Shown here: positions 16,351 to 33,610 of the stretch, in pieces
Layout: each line of letters opens with the position of its first letter
Position numbering within the stretch: position 1 is the first letter of the stretch
NCBI RefSeq assembly: GCF_901709675.1
Contig: NC_051089.1
Span: 9,421,476-9,485,475 of the forward strand
Direction of reading: 5' to 3'
Length of the DNA stretch: 64,000 nucleotides
Origin: Syngnathus acus
Lineage: Eukaryota; Chordata; Actinopteri; Syngnathiformes; Syngnathidae
Made by a program: the position numbers and the translations under genes
Notes under the pieces: generated by a model
Told to the model about the DNA's origin: nothing
Seen by the model: the letters and a program-made list of their open reading frames with translations, nothing else
Databases searched by the model: none

Positions 16351-16506
16351 CTGGCGGACTGTCAATATGTTCAGCACAGGTCACATTTCTCTCATGTGAA
16401 AGTGGAGCCGAAGATGAGAAGTTGTAGTTTCTCTGAATTGTCCACGTGGTCTTCAAGTTTCACTTCGACTGGGCTGCACTCACAGAGACAGCCAAATGAA
16501 CTTCAC

Positions 16507-18149
<1,643 letters not shown>

Positions 18150-18375
18150 ATCTTACGTGTGCACGTGAGATTAAACCTCCCTGCAAACGCGACTAAATCC
18201 AAACGCTTTTTTGGAATAGACGCAATGGACAAAATAGCTATGAAAGAAATACAGAAGACTACAATGGATAGTATTCAACTATTCCCCTCCGCTGTCGTTT
18301 CCGTCGTCAATTGACTTCCGGGTCAAATACGATTCCGGCTGCCGCCAGCGACTCTTGCTGGTTGGAGTAAGTAAG
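18150..18375. promoter_or_regulatory. nudt21: nudt21 promoter, possibly divergent
   Basis: Sequence just upstream of the nudt21 start. On the plus strand, GCTGGTTGGA is followed by the strong donor GTAAGTAAG at about 18366. This would fit a divergent non-coding transcript starting from the same promoter, but no continuation exon was found. Confidence 0.35.
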
Positions 18376-18799
18376 TACATTCATCAAATGGTAATTTACA
18401 TGAGGCTAAGGCACGTTTACTCATTGTTAACAATTATAGTCTCTATAAATAACCATCAATGAATTAAAAAAAAAAAAAAAAATCAAATTGCAATCACCTA
18501 AGAATCTCAAAAGCAACTATTAAATACATTAAGCCCACAGTTCATAGCCTTTAAGCCCACGTCCTTTTCTACTCCCACTCCCAATGAAAACCATCTGGAA
18601 AACCCATTTGAGGAAAATGAAAGGAACCTTGATTCTCTTTTTATATTGTGGTTGCCAATCTCGTGAGCAACATCAATCACATGAAAGGATAGATCCTGTA
18701 AATGCTATTCAGTGTGAGTTTGGGGCATGTGAATCCAAATGTTGATATAATGTTGTTGACAACGTAGATTCACAATGGCTCTTAACAATAAAAAACAGA

Positions 18800-19180
18800 A
18801 ACCATCCATCCATTTTTTATGCTGCCATCGTCATTAGGCTTATCACATCAGAACAGGAAGCAGGCATAGTACATTGGCAAGCCAATCCTAGGCCGCATAA
18901 AGACAAACTAGCATTCACACTCACATTAACGACTATAGACAGCGCAGTCTTACGTTTTGGAATTTGGAATGTGAGATCATAAAGAGCCCGAAGGCCGATT
19001 TCCGGTCTCAAGCCTACAGCCCCAGAACTGTGACGTGAAGGTGCATGCTGACCACTTACACATTGTACCACAGCTGCAGAAGCAAGTGATGGTATACTAT
19101 ATTTACTCAATCTGTTCAATCTGTATCCTGCTATCAAGGTTTTTAATGGCATTTGATAATGGATGGATGGATTGATGGAT
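18800..19180 (+). repeat. Diverged dispersed teleost repeat
   Basis: Begins with CCATCCATCCATTTTTTATG and runs through CATTCACACTCACATTAACG, TTTTGGAATTTGGAATGTGA and CCCCAGAACTGTGACG before a GGATGGATGGATTGATGGAT tail. This is the order of blocks in a repeat family found all over percomorph genomes. It is heavily mutated. The rest of 18375-20240 is unique-looking AT-rich intergenic DNA without recognised exons. Confidence 0.6.
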
Positions 19181-20537
19181 GAAGTTTATAGAACAACACG
19201 CCGCTGTGAGACTTAATTAGTTATGTCAATGCTGTAATTACAACGTACCAGATCAGATGATTCATTGTGTACCTTATGAAACGACAGGTCTGGAGCCAGG
19301 GACATCTTGATGTGCTTTGTGCAACTAATATTGGCTTTATTTTTGTAATAATATCCACAGATTAGCCTATTAATTCACATTACTTTTTTAAAATGAAAGG
19401 GAATTTCAGTGTGTCCGTAAGAAGCTGACTTTGAACAGCTTTACTGTTTCTTCGCTAGGTTTCTGATAGTGTGTGTCTGTTCATCATATGATCATTAATC
19501 TACTTGTTTTTATCACCCAGGCTTGTAACCGCAGAGCACAGACCAGCTTTAATGTACAATACAGAATGTCTTCATTGAACACAGGATGCTTTATTCTCTC
19601 TGGCATCCATGACATAAGCTCAAGGGGAAGTCCCGTCCGCTGTAGCTAAGAATGTTCAATTCTGAGGCACTCTCTATGTGGTCAAGAGCATGGCATCAGG
19701 ATTTTTGGGGGGCCTACAGAGACATATGAATTGTTCCTTGTCTCACCCGGGCTCTTATGTTGAGTTGATGATGGCCTGTGACTTACATGAGCATAAGGAA
19801 CAGTTTGTAATGAGCTGTCAATGTAAAATCAATGTAAAAATGTGAAGATTTGCATTCTAAATGAAATGTCATTTTTATTGCATGATGTGTTTGACTGTGG
19901 CTATTGTGTGAAATAAGTAAGAAAATAATTTTGAGTAAGTTCAATAGGTTTGGGAATGTCTGACTCAAGTTCTTTCTTGATATTTGAAAGAGAAGCTTTT
20001 ATTTGAATCTTCGAGAATCATGATCAACACATTCTCAGGGATTTGAACCACTCGTGGTCTGTCTCGCCGGGTGGAATTAGACTATTTATGTATATGTAGT
20101 ATCCTAAACATAAAAGACCAATTGAAGAAAACAAATTGCTCAATTCAATATTCCATTTAATAGTCATATCTATTTTTTCTTATCCATCTATTGTAAACAT
20201 GGTGTCTTTAAAACACAGTACTTGTCTTATGGTACATAATCATATACGTGCAATGCAAAATTCAAACACAAGTTAAAAAAAAAAAAAGAAAAGGACAAAA
20301 GACACTGCTGGAATTGTTGATAACGTACACTCCATGGTTCTCAGTTCTTTGGTCCAGTGGCCCAACCGGGTGTGTGGTGTGCTGCTGTGGTCCCTGTATA
20401 GGAAGTGCCATGGATCATTTAATCATTTTCCTTTACTGTGGCCTAACCTGCCTGCGTCACAGTAGTTGGTCCCAAATTTAGCAATACTGTACCATAAACA
20501 GTACATATATATGTATATATAATTATATCTTTCTTTC

Positions 20538-23500
20538 TTATTTCTTTGTTTCCTCTTGGTTTGGACGCTCATTCTCTGGTGCAGGTTTAGCCTCTCCCTC
20601 TACTGTTGGCTGTGGGACGTCTTCATTTTTTACATTTGCTTCTTTCATTGTTGCTTCACGGTTGTCTTGAGCTGTTTTCTCCTCCTCACAATGCTCACTC
20701 CCTTTGGCATCAGCCATGATTTTCTTGCTTTCCCTTTCTTCAGCTGGTTTGCTCTTTTGGACTACCTCTAGCTCCACATCTAAAAATAGGAGAGAATTTG
20801 TGCTGATTAGACACAGAAAAGCAGTGAAAAATATTGCACGAGTTAGTTTACATCAGGGGTGTCTAAACAAAAATCAGGAAAATCCAAGTAGTGAATGAAT
20901 ATAAAATATAATAGTATACTTCACATTCTTTGCATGCCTTCAGCAATTTTCTTCAACATTTGAAAAGAAATCTCTAAAGTCAATTGACTTTAAAGTCAAA
21001 GAATTTCAAAGGGCCCCTTTGTTTTTCCTTTCATCCTTTATTTGCTTACCTGCGCCTTTTGCACTAGGACTGGATCTTTTGTCGAAATTTGCTGGTAAAT
21101 CTTGGCTTGGACTATCAAGGGCAAGTGCTGGACTGGTCAAACTGTGCCTTGTGACACTGGAGTCTTCAGAAGCGGGGAGGCAGGTGGGAACGGATGTGAG
21201 GGTAGAGCTGGTTTTCTTTAAGGAAAGTGGGTCGGTCGTGAGCGGAGAGCTAATTGCATCTGCAGTCGTTAAAGCAGCGTTGGTGGTGGTGGTGGTGGAG
21301 ATGATGGAGTCGGCGAGGTTGGTTTCACTGGATGAGGTTGACGGAACAATGTCTATGCAGGCAGTAGATGTAGTGGTAATGGAGATGCTAGCAGGAGGAA
21401 GGGCGGAGGCGCTAGTAATGGAGGTCTCAGATTTAGGAGGAGTTGAGCTCGGGGCCACAGATGTGCTTTCAGCGCCTGTTGACGCGCCTGCAGCGAAATC
21501 ATCACTCGCTACAGTAAACGGACTGGTAGCAGAGTCTGATTTGGTCTCTGCAGAAAATGGAGTGGACACTTCTTCCGTGGAAACGACAGAAATTGCCACT
21601 TGAATATCTGAAACCATGCCATTTGACAATGGACTTGTCGGTTTAACTGATGTGTTTGTTTCATTTTTGCTGAGAAGACTAGGAACAGTTTCCAAGGTGG
21701 TAATGGAAGTTACTGTTGCCGAGTCTGAAGTGGCAGAAGATTCAGCGGAAGGGGCGGGGGTTTCGCTAGGTGCTGTCGGGGAGGCAGAGGTGCATGGTTC
21801 TGTGCTAATCGGCTGAACTTCAGGGTCAGAAGGTTTGCCATCTAGATCTGTACCGTTTGCGATTGTTGCGGTGGTGTTAACAGCAAGCACGTCTGACTCG
21901 GAAGTTGCAGTACTAGAAGAGGAAATAGTAACGTCAGCCAAGTCAAGGCTGGCATTTGACATTACAGCAGGAGTAGCGGGGCCAGATGGAGCCACGCTTG
22001 GACTTTTTTCTTCAGTGGGTGTGCTTGTTTCCCCCTCCTCTATTTGAACCAAGTCATTCTCAGGCGTGTTGCGGCCAGATGTTGCGGGGCCCGGACCAGG
22101 CTTGAGCACAGGCTTTGGGGGCAAAGCCGGTTTTCCAGCTGACTCATGTGCTGACACGCTTGGACGTATTTGACGCCTTGTATCTGGTGATTAAAAAAAA
22201 AAAAAAAGATGAAGACTCATATTAGACCACCATTAGAGTTGTTTTATAACAATGTGTATGTACAATGTCACTCAGAGTGAAAACCTCCACCAAGGCTAAA
22301 CATGTGTATCTCTCCAACTGTTTTTTTTTTTTAGTTATCAGATTACTTCCAGGTTCTCAGAGTTGATGAACAGATGGTGGAGAGGGCGGGTGCATTGATG
22401 TTACGTGGTTTACTCGAGCCTGCTGTGTCAGAACAGCCCACTTGGAACCCCAACTGAGCAGCTGCTACAAATTGTTCCTCATACACGATTTTGACAACGG
22501 AAGCAAGTCAATAAGCAAACACAACCATGACCAGGCATGCAAGTACGATGGAGTGGGGAAAAAAAAGCTCTTCAATGTCATTCGCATTAAGGATGGGCAT
22601 TTGGCTGAACTTGCTTGATAGACTATAGGAAAAATAATGAATTGATCAATTAGTGCACTCCATTTTGCCTCAATCAAGACACAAAGTTTGTGCAAAAATC
22701 TATTTTGTGTTTTGGCACACTTCTGCTAACAGTACTTTTAGATTTTAATGTTTTATTATATCTAAATGACTGTTATGGGAAATGTCATTAAAACAGCAAA
22801 AATAATGGTAGAACAAGACATTGGCGCATTACTATATGTCCAAATTGTGTTTTGTGTGTTTTACCTGAGGATGCTGACATAGTTCTGTGTTTTGTGAAAG
22901 TTGGGGTTGGCTCAACTTTACTGTCAATAATGGTGCCTAAGACATGAAAAGAGGAGAATACAGATGATATTTAAGATGACAATAAATATTGTACAGATAC
23001 TGCACTGTTAATTCTTGCGAGTCCAGTATGTACTAATAATTTTGTTTTTGGACATACCTTCAGATTCTGCCTTTTTCATCTCTCTCTCTGGATTCTATGA
23101 GAATATGGGAGACATTACGGATTGTTATTAATCATTTCAAGATTCACAAAGTCAGTCAGCTCCACACCTGCGTCTCTTCTGGCTGTGCTTTGGAAACCCC
23201 GATCCGCTGAAGCATAAGATGAAGTTTCTGTTCGAAGCTATGTTGGCCTTCAAATTGTTTCTGAAAATCATCATGTATAAATATGTTAACAATGAACTTG
23301 CAGAGCTAAAGGCTTGACACCCTGGCTGCGTGACACGCACCTTTCTGCCATTGGCAGCACCTGCTGCTGATCCAGACAGTAAAATAAGAGACTGGGACTT
23401 CCCTTCCCTGAGAGCACGACGAGGTGGTGCCACTTCACCCCTCAGTGGAGGAACATCAGAGGCAGGTGTTTCCTGCACCGTTGACTCTCCAGTAACACCA

Positions 23501-25029
23501 CCGGGCTGCTCTGTCCCTTTCTCCTTTTCATTCTCCTTGTCATGTTCCTTTACTCTGTCCTTATCTTTTTCTTTATCTGACTTGGCCGCCTCCCTAAGAG
23601 GGCGAATGAGATCAGCGATGGAGGCCTTCTTGGGTCGACCCTCGTGGCTCGGCTCCGATTTCAGGCCACGCCGCTTTCGGAGGGTAAAGAAATCCCCGAG
23701 CTTCCTCCTGAGAGTTTTTGTCGGGGGTGGACAGGGGACAGAGGTTGCAGGAACCACTTCATCCACTGTGATGGACTCTGGTTCCTCATTTTGCTTTTGC
23801 CTGAATGTGAAAGGTTAATTGTATCAAATTATGAACATACTATATAGTCTAACATAACCACTGCTTGGTATATTGTATTTTCACAGCAGCAAAACGGCAA
23901 ATACTAGGACAGCAATTATTTATTGTTTTTATATTTATTACAATTATTTTTGCAAAACCGCTCCATCGCAACTTTCTCTTAAATGAAATGATTCTGATGA
24001 GGACACCTTTAGAGTAGTGATACTGACCCTATGCACGCAGTGTCAAGACAAACCAGAGTGCTAAACAGTACAGTAAAAGGCAACTGGTGATACTCACTCT
24101 GTATCAGCAGGAAGAACTCTCTTTGTAAAGAACTCCTCCACACCTTCATCTACACGCCCGATGAACTCAAGGACTTCATTTTCACTCTCAATTATTGTCT
24201 CCTGATTACATTTGTAGGAGACACAAATATGCATTTTACATCAAAGTTAAAGCATTACAAATGTAACTTGGTGTTATGTAACATTGACCTCAACAAAACC
24301 CACACAGTCCTTCACTCGTGTCTCCATATAGGAATATTTTGGCTTCGTTTTTTTCGCTACAAACCAGCCACCTGGGAGACAGTTGCTCAGTAACGTACAA
24401 TGGGGGGGCGTCATAGGACTTTCCATGTAAGATCTTTCATTATGCCAATGAAGATAATACAGTATCAATAATGTAGCTGTATGCATACTGAATCATACTG
24501 ATCACATTAGCATCTGTGCCCACGAGTCGCAATAAAAGCTGGGAGGCTTGCAGCAGAGCACAAATTCAGCAGAAGTCACTGCTATACGATACCGTGTCAA
24601 GGGAATTGCTTGGATTTTGTCTCCCTGACCACTGGCTCCAAGGGAGTGACTGGATGTCTACATCCAGAGAGCTATGTGACAACACGATGAGCCTTAAAGA
24701 GAAATCAGATGATGCATATTTTTAATGCACAATCCTGAGAGGAAAAAAAAATAGAAGGCTGCAGGCTTGTTTCATTGTGAGTGGGGGGGGGAAAAAAAAA
24801 GGACATTCAAGCCAAGCTGCCATCTGCAATGCTATTCAGGCAATCACGCTCTTGGAAATCACAGCAAATGCCATTTGTGGTGTCTTCACGCAGCTAGTTA
24901 CCGGCACAATGGCACTGGCTTATTCAAGCAAGGGAGCAGGCTTCTTTGCAGCGCTCCCCCTCCATCGGTCCCTTCCCTTCCCCCTGCCTCTCCCCTCTGC
25001 ACCCTATTACATCTCCTTTCTCCCTTACC

Positions 25030-25065
<36 letters not shown>

Positions 25066-25381
25066 CACCTCCCCTATTTTTCCCTTTTCAATCAATTTCT
25101 CACATTACCTGTGGTCTGCTGGGACGATAGTTGAGTTTTTGGCGGTGAGGTCTCGGTCGGCTCTGGGTGTAGTGCCTGAGCGCTGGTCCGCCCAATGGCA
25201 GCTCCATTGGGGAGACACGGCACTCTGTTGCCGTGGAGCTCTGTTGCCTGGGCTCTGTTGCTGAGGCACCGTTGCTAAGAGCACAAGCACCAGCAGTATG
25301 TAATGCCTCTGCTGATGTAGGAGGGGCCAGCCCCGGCGAGACTGACAGATATGACAACAGAGCCTCGCCTTCCTCTGCCCC
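20538..25381 (-). CDS. carmil2: CARMIL2-like protein, C-terminal half only
   Basis: Eight minus-strand exons with consistent phases: 25381-25109, 24201-24098, 23800-23341, 23260-23168, 23094-23058, 22936-22865, 22183-21050 and 20779-20538 (804 codons). The first exon holds LRHYTQSRPRPHRQKLNYRP, which fits the capping-protein interaction (CPI) motif LxHxTxxRP(K/R)x6P of CARMIL proteins. The next exons give VDEGVEEFFTKRVLP, TLRRKLGDFFTLRKRRG, FEQKLHLMLQRIGVSKAQ and KHRTMSAS, all in the order seen in the CARMIL2 tail. The 1134-nt exon encodes a Ser/Thr/Pro-rich low-complexity region. CARMIL2 uncaps and regulates actin capping protein at the leading edge and in T-cell costimulation. The PH-like, LRR and dimerisation regions (about 900 residues) are not found here or anywhere to the right. 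Human CARMIL2 is also next to CTCF. The start of the first listed exon is inferred from an in-frame acceptor (GGGAG|GGG). Confidence 0.8.
25032..25064. repeat. (CA)n microsatellite
   Basis: About 16 CA units in an intron of the carmil2-like gene, preceded by a CCCT-rich tract at 24950-25030. Open frames through it on the plus strand are artefacts of the repeat. Confidence 0.95.
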
Positions 25382-25569
25382 CTCCCATCGGAGAGTGAAA
25401 CGACGAGAAAAGAAGGTAAGAAAATAATGTGAAGGCATAAAGTGACAATAGCTGTTTCATGAAAATCGACATGGTGGACATTGGTGGATTTTAGTCGTGA
25501 AAACTGAAATGGACAAAATGTGCTAATGGTTATGTAAGAAATTAATAATTTATTTGACATGACAAGGCA

Positions 25570-25680
25570 GTTAGCTATCCCACTCACAGTTTTGAGGTTC
25601 AATTCCAGCTTCGGTCCTTCTTTGTGTGTGGAGTTTGATTGTCCTCCCCAGACTTGCAAGAGTTTTCTCAGGGTACATTG
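25570..25680 (-). repeat. Fragment of dispersed teleost repeat, reverse orientation
   Basis: GTTTTGAGGTTCAATTCCAG, GTGTGTGGAGTTTGATTGTC and TTTTCTCAGGGTACATTGTA follow the reverse-complement order of the same repeat as at 18800 (read as TTCGATTCCGG...TGGAGTTTGCATGTT...TTTTCTCCGGGTA in younger copies). Confidence 0.6.
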
Positions 25681-26593
25681 TACTTTATAAAAACACAAAA
25701 TACAAACATATTTATGTAGAATATGAAGTATTCAGCAGTTTGTGATTGTTTAATCTGCAATCCAATTCAGTGTGCTGCTCCTCTTGGTGTGCCGACATTG
25801 GCCACCAGGGTGCAGTGCAGTACAATACAGTCAAGCAGACCCAAAAGAAAACAGACTTCTACTCCTCAGTAAATTGCTGTAATAGTTGTCATTTTTTTAT
25901 ATAGCATAGAGATTATATGCCTGTGAACTATCTGTCTGCGTGTGTTGTTCCACCATTTGTATTCAAATAGCCATTGCATTACTTAAATTGATGTTACTGC
26001 AATCATATCTCAAGTTTGCGGTCTCAAAGAAAACAAATGTCCCAATGATGACTTGAATCTAAAAAAAGATATTGCATTTACCTATTTTTAAACTTTATGC
26101 ATGATACCAGTAAAAAGAAAATGCAAATTAGGTGCCGGTGTTATTTTTGTCCACTTGGAGTCGCCATTCTCATGTTCAAACTGTCGCATTATTAGTGAAC
26201 TTAAACGTCAGCGGCTTTAAAAGGTGGAGACTGAGTCACATGGGGGTCAGCAAATGAGAGCACAGGGTTGGCTGTTTTTGGTTCATGTTGAGTGTCTCTG
26301 TAAGTCAGTAGACACCTTGCACGTCTTCAAATTTTTCTTTAAGCCAAACTTTGGACAATCTGTCTTGAACACAATTTTTCCTCCTGGCATGCTTTTTTTG
26401 CTATGTTAAGTGAGTAGCTCATGAGGAAAAATGCTCACCACAAAATCCTTGGTATATGAGGAAGTGAGGGTAAGCAGTGTGGAAAATAGATGCTTCAATA
26501 TACAGGCAATGCTCTGAAATGCTGTACATCTGATTTAAAATCAGCATCTGTTCCCTTTGTTGCATCATCTTAAATAGGGACGCACAGACTCAC

Positions 26594-26641
26594 CTCTCCG
26601 CAGTCACTTCGCCCAGATCTTCCATGGGGATTTCCAGGCAT
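26594..26641 (-). CDS. Possible first coding exon of the shortened carmil2 gene
   Basis: An ATG at 26641 opens 16 codons (MPGNPHGRSGRSDCGE) ending at a strong donor GTGAGT in phase 0, which would join in frame to the CPI exon at 25381. The open frame also extends upstream of the ATG towards an AG near 26715. No similarity to CARMIL proteins was recognised, so this could equally be an internal exon or chance. No other exon-like sequence was seen between 25382 and 27150. Confidence 0.25.
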
Positions 26642-27229
26642 CTTCCTCAGGGTTTCCTCCCAGTGGATTTTGGATAAGTCACAACAATTTAAACACCAAG
26701 TTTCAGTCTGCTTTTAACACACAGACATCATGAGAACAGATGAAAAGATCAGAACATATTATTCCAATCCTAAAGGCTTTATGCCGACTCCCAATCAGCT
26801 GTAGAATAGATCTACATTTTCTGCTAGTTGTCTAAAAGCCACTGAATAGTTTGACTACTGAATACGTCAAAGAAATGCTGATGGAATGTAAACTCTGTGA
26901 TCTGCAGGCTTGGGTCAATTAGTGTAGTCCAGAGTTTACTGAAACATGGTGAAATAGCATTTAGCTATAGTGCTGCATGCAAATAGAATAAGCTGCCAAC
27001 ATAAACATACCAGCTTGTTAAAAAATCTTAGGTGTAAATAGGTCGACTCGATTTCACGATTGCAGTAGTATTTGGTGAGCAGACTAGTCGCCCCCTAGTG
27101 GTTGATTCTGTGAACTTCCTAATTCATCTAATGCTTGTTTTTTTTTCAGCATAACTTTATCTGCACAGTTCTGTGAAAATATTGAATACATTTCGCCTGA
27201 AGAGTTCCAAATAATGACGCGCTGTCGTC

Positions 27230-27506
27230 ATGTTGAGCAACTGGTCTCTGTCGCCACGCCCACGCTCGAATTCAAATCTGGCGCCTTGGTCCCAGTTAGG
27301 CCGCGCCCCTTTACCGCCGGGTCTTACGTGTGCGCATGCGCCTTCGCTCTCCGCGACCGCCATTTTGTGTGAGGCCCTCTATTCTAAAGCGGGAGAAAAT
27401 TATCAGGCCTGTGCACAGCTTTTTCGCACGTCCACGGAGGATTGAAGCAATCTGCCGCACTCTACAGGCACTGAATTTAATATAACCACAAAAGAAGCAC
27501 TGTGCG
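27230..27506 (+). promoter_or_regulatory. ctcf: ctcf promoter and non-coding exon 1, with NRF1 and YY1 motifs
   Basis: CpG-rich region with a perfect NRF1-type palindrome TGCGCATGCGC at 27331-27341 and a YY1-type CCGCCATTTTG at 27357-27367, a pairing typical of TATA-less housekeeping promoters at the transcription start. Exon 1 would run from about 27360 to the donor GCG|GTAAGT at 27507. The coding exon begins more than 1 kb downstream. The carmil2-like gene is transcribed in the opposite direction, so the region may serve both. Confidence 0.65.
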
Positions 27507-28642
27507 GTAAGTCGAAGCTATCCTTTGCCCGAAAACACGGAAACGTTTTTGTAGGAGCTGGCGTCGGCCTCTAGGTGTCACGGTGGGGCTTAACGTTACC
27601 GACTGGCGGGGGGTGTTTGTCTCCCTCTATCGTTATCCAATATTCACTAAATCTGTCTCTAAACTCCAACTCCCTGTGTTGGGCGACTGTTTTCGTGCTT
27701 TTTGCGTACTATTTCGTGGTAATCACTAAGCGATGGTCGTCTAAATGTGTGCTTCTCTTTAAACTTACTTTAGGCCTGACGTCCATCTTATCGTGCCCTT
27801 TGTTTCCTGTTTTCAATCGTCCTCGCGCCTCCCAGCCAACAAACAAATATAAGTTCTCGTTTTAGTTTGTGCCGCATGGCCATTTACTGAGAAATCGCTC
27901 GCGCGTATAACGAAATGGTCGATTTGATTTTCGACCAGTTATCTTCAAAATCCAAACAGGCACTTTGGAATGGATCGACTTGTCAAAATCGCAGCACGCT
28001 ATCATAGAAATCACGAGGATGCTAAGTGTCACTATTTCTGGTGTACAAAGGTTGAATTCGCCGTTTTGCGTTCAGTTTATTGTGCACGTTTGGCTGACTC
28101 GCTTCAAACGGGTCCCATATGTTACCCAACTAAGTTGCAGATGCGTGTAACTCATGGCCTCATCAGGTGCGTGTCCAGGAAGGTTTTTTTTTTTTTTTTT
28201 TTTTAAACTCTCAAAAGTTAGCGTGGACTGTGTTGTGCTGTACCTTGTTTAAACGTTATCTTCACCCCTCACCTTCTGTTCTCTGGTTTCCGGTTACGAG
28301 GACCTGAAAAACCCGATAGCTCAAAAGTCTAACGTGGTAAATGAAAAACGCACCAGCTCGTTTTCAGTGAATTATATGAGTTCCCCTTCTAACCCACTTA
28401 AAAACATTTAGACCACACATTGTGGGAATGGTTAGCAGCATATCTGCCCAATAGTTTTGGTTGGTGGTTCAGATTCGAGGTGTTCCAACAACAGGAAAAA
28501 ATAAATCTTAATGCATACCCGACTGAAATACAGTAATTGGGTCCTTTAAAGGGATGTGATCAGACTAAAATTTGTCTCCACTGTGTGTGTGTGTACCCTG
28601 CTTTGAATCTTTCTCTCTTGTGAGTGAACATATTCAGACTGA

Positions 28643-32528
<3,886 letters not shown>

Positions 32529-33610
32529 TGGACGCAAGGGTCAATTCTGTAAAACACAGACCCCTCCCTGTTCACAGCAACATCTAATTCTTGGCATTTA
32601 GGGTTCCAAACACTTAACGTATCCTACATAGACAAAACATCGCTGTTGGAATTTAAGGCTTTCTTTTAAATCTTGCATTGACATGGATGAGTGACAAAGA
32701 CTTTTAATACAGATTATTTACCAAAAAAAAACAAAAAAAACAATCTTTTTGAAATTTCTGTCCCGGGGCAGGCTGTAATTGGTCACAGTATCTCTAGCCT
32801 ACTCATTGTTGTCCTTGGTGTTTAGAACATTTGTAGAAAATGGATTCATCACAGTTTAATCAATCTACTCTGGCAACACTATAAAAGACTACTCTTTCCC
32901 CCTGAATCCAGATGTGCATGTAATTATCCAAAGTATCAAGATGCGGAGTCATCTTTTGACACACCCCAGCCCAATTTTTACCTCTTTTTTTTTTTAAACT
33001 TGTAACATACTCTTGTTGATAGGGGTCATTCACATCATGTCAAAATCGTAATCACCCCGGCCGTGGATGGTTCTGCACTTTTTCAATTCTTGTTTCATGT
33101 CCTTGCTGAAGAGCGTTTCTCAGTTGGGAAGAGTGTGCCCCAAAAGCCGTCTTTTCAATTGGCTTTTCAGTTTCACTTCTTAAATCGCCATTAGCCTCTG
33201 GACATAAAAAATGTTATTGCTTTTCGCAGACCAGAAAATGTTGTTAATTACAGAAAAAAAATATTTGATTTGGAATATTTTTTATTGTATTTTTATTTTG
33301 TTTCTTTGCTGTGTTTAGTAAAACCCTATTTTAACACCTATTCTAGTTTATCAAAGCTTCTAGACTGCTTACTTTATATCTCTTCTTGCTACTGTAACAT
33401 CCCTAGATGATGCATAATGTACAAAAACATTTATGTGCAAAGAAAATGTTTGGGTTGTTTTGCTCCTTTGTGTAGCCATTCCACTTTGGGTTCATAATTT
33501 CTTTTTTTGTACCAATTGCAATACCCTCTGGGCAGTGTGGTGTTTCAAGGGGCTGGCAGTTGAGAACAGATGTATGATGGTACAACCAATAAAAAGTAGA
33601 CATGGACTCA
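32529..33610 (+). other. ctcf: ctcf 3' UTR with poly(A) signal
   Basis: About 1.1 kb of AT-rich sequence after the stop codon ending at a canonical AATAAA at 33588-33593 (CCAATAAAAAG), followed by a GT-rich stretch (TTTGTGCAGTTGT). Confidence 0.65.

Noticed and set aside
21019-21603. 194-codon plus-strand open frame
   Set aside because: It lies opposite the Ser/Thr/Pro-rich large exon of the carmil2-like gene and mirrors its repetitive codons; the minus frame fits splice phases and family motifs.
23330-23818. 162-codon plus-strand frame
   Set aside because: Complement of the carmil2 exon encoding TLRRKLGDFF; no independent support.
24767-25264. Plus-strand frames running through (CA)n
   Set aside because: Repeat-driven translation of THTHTH; the minus strand carries the real CPI exon.
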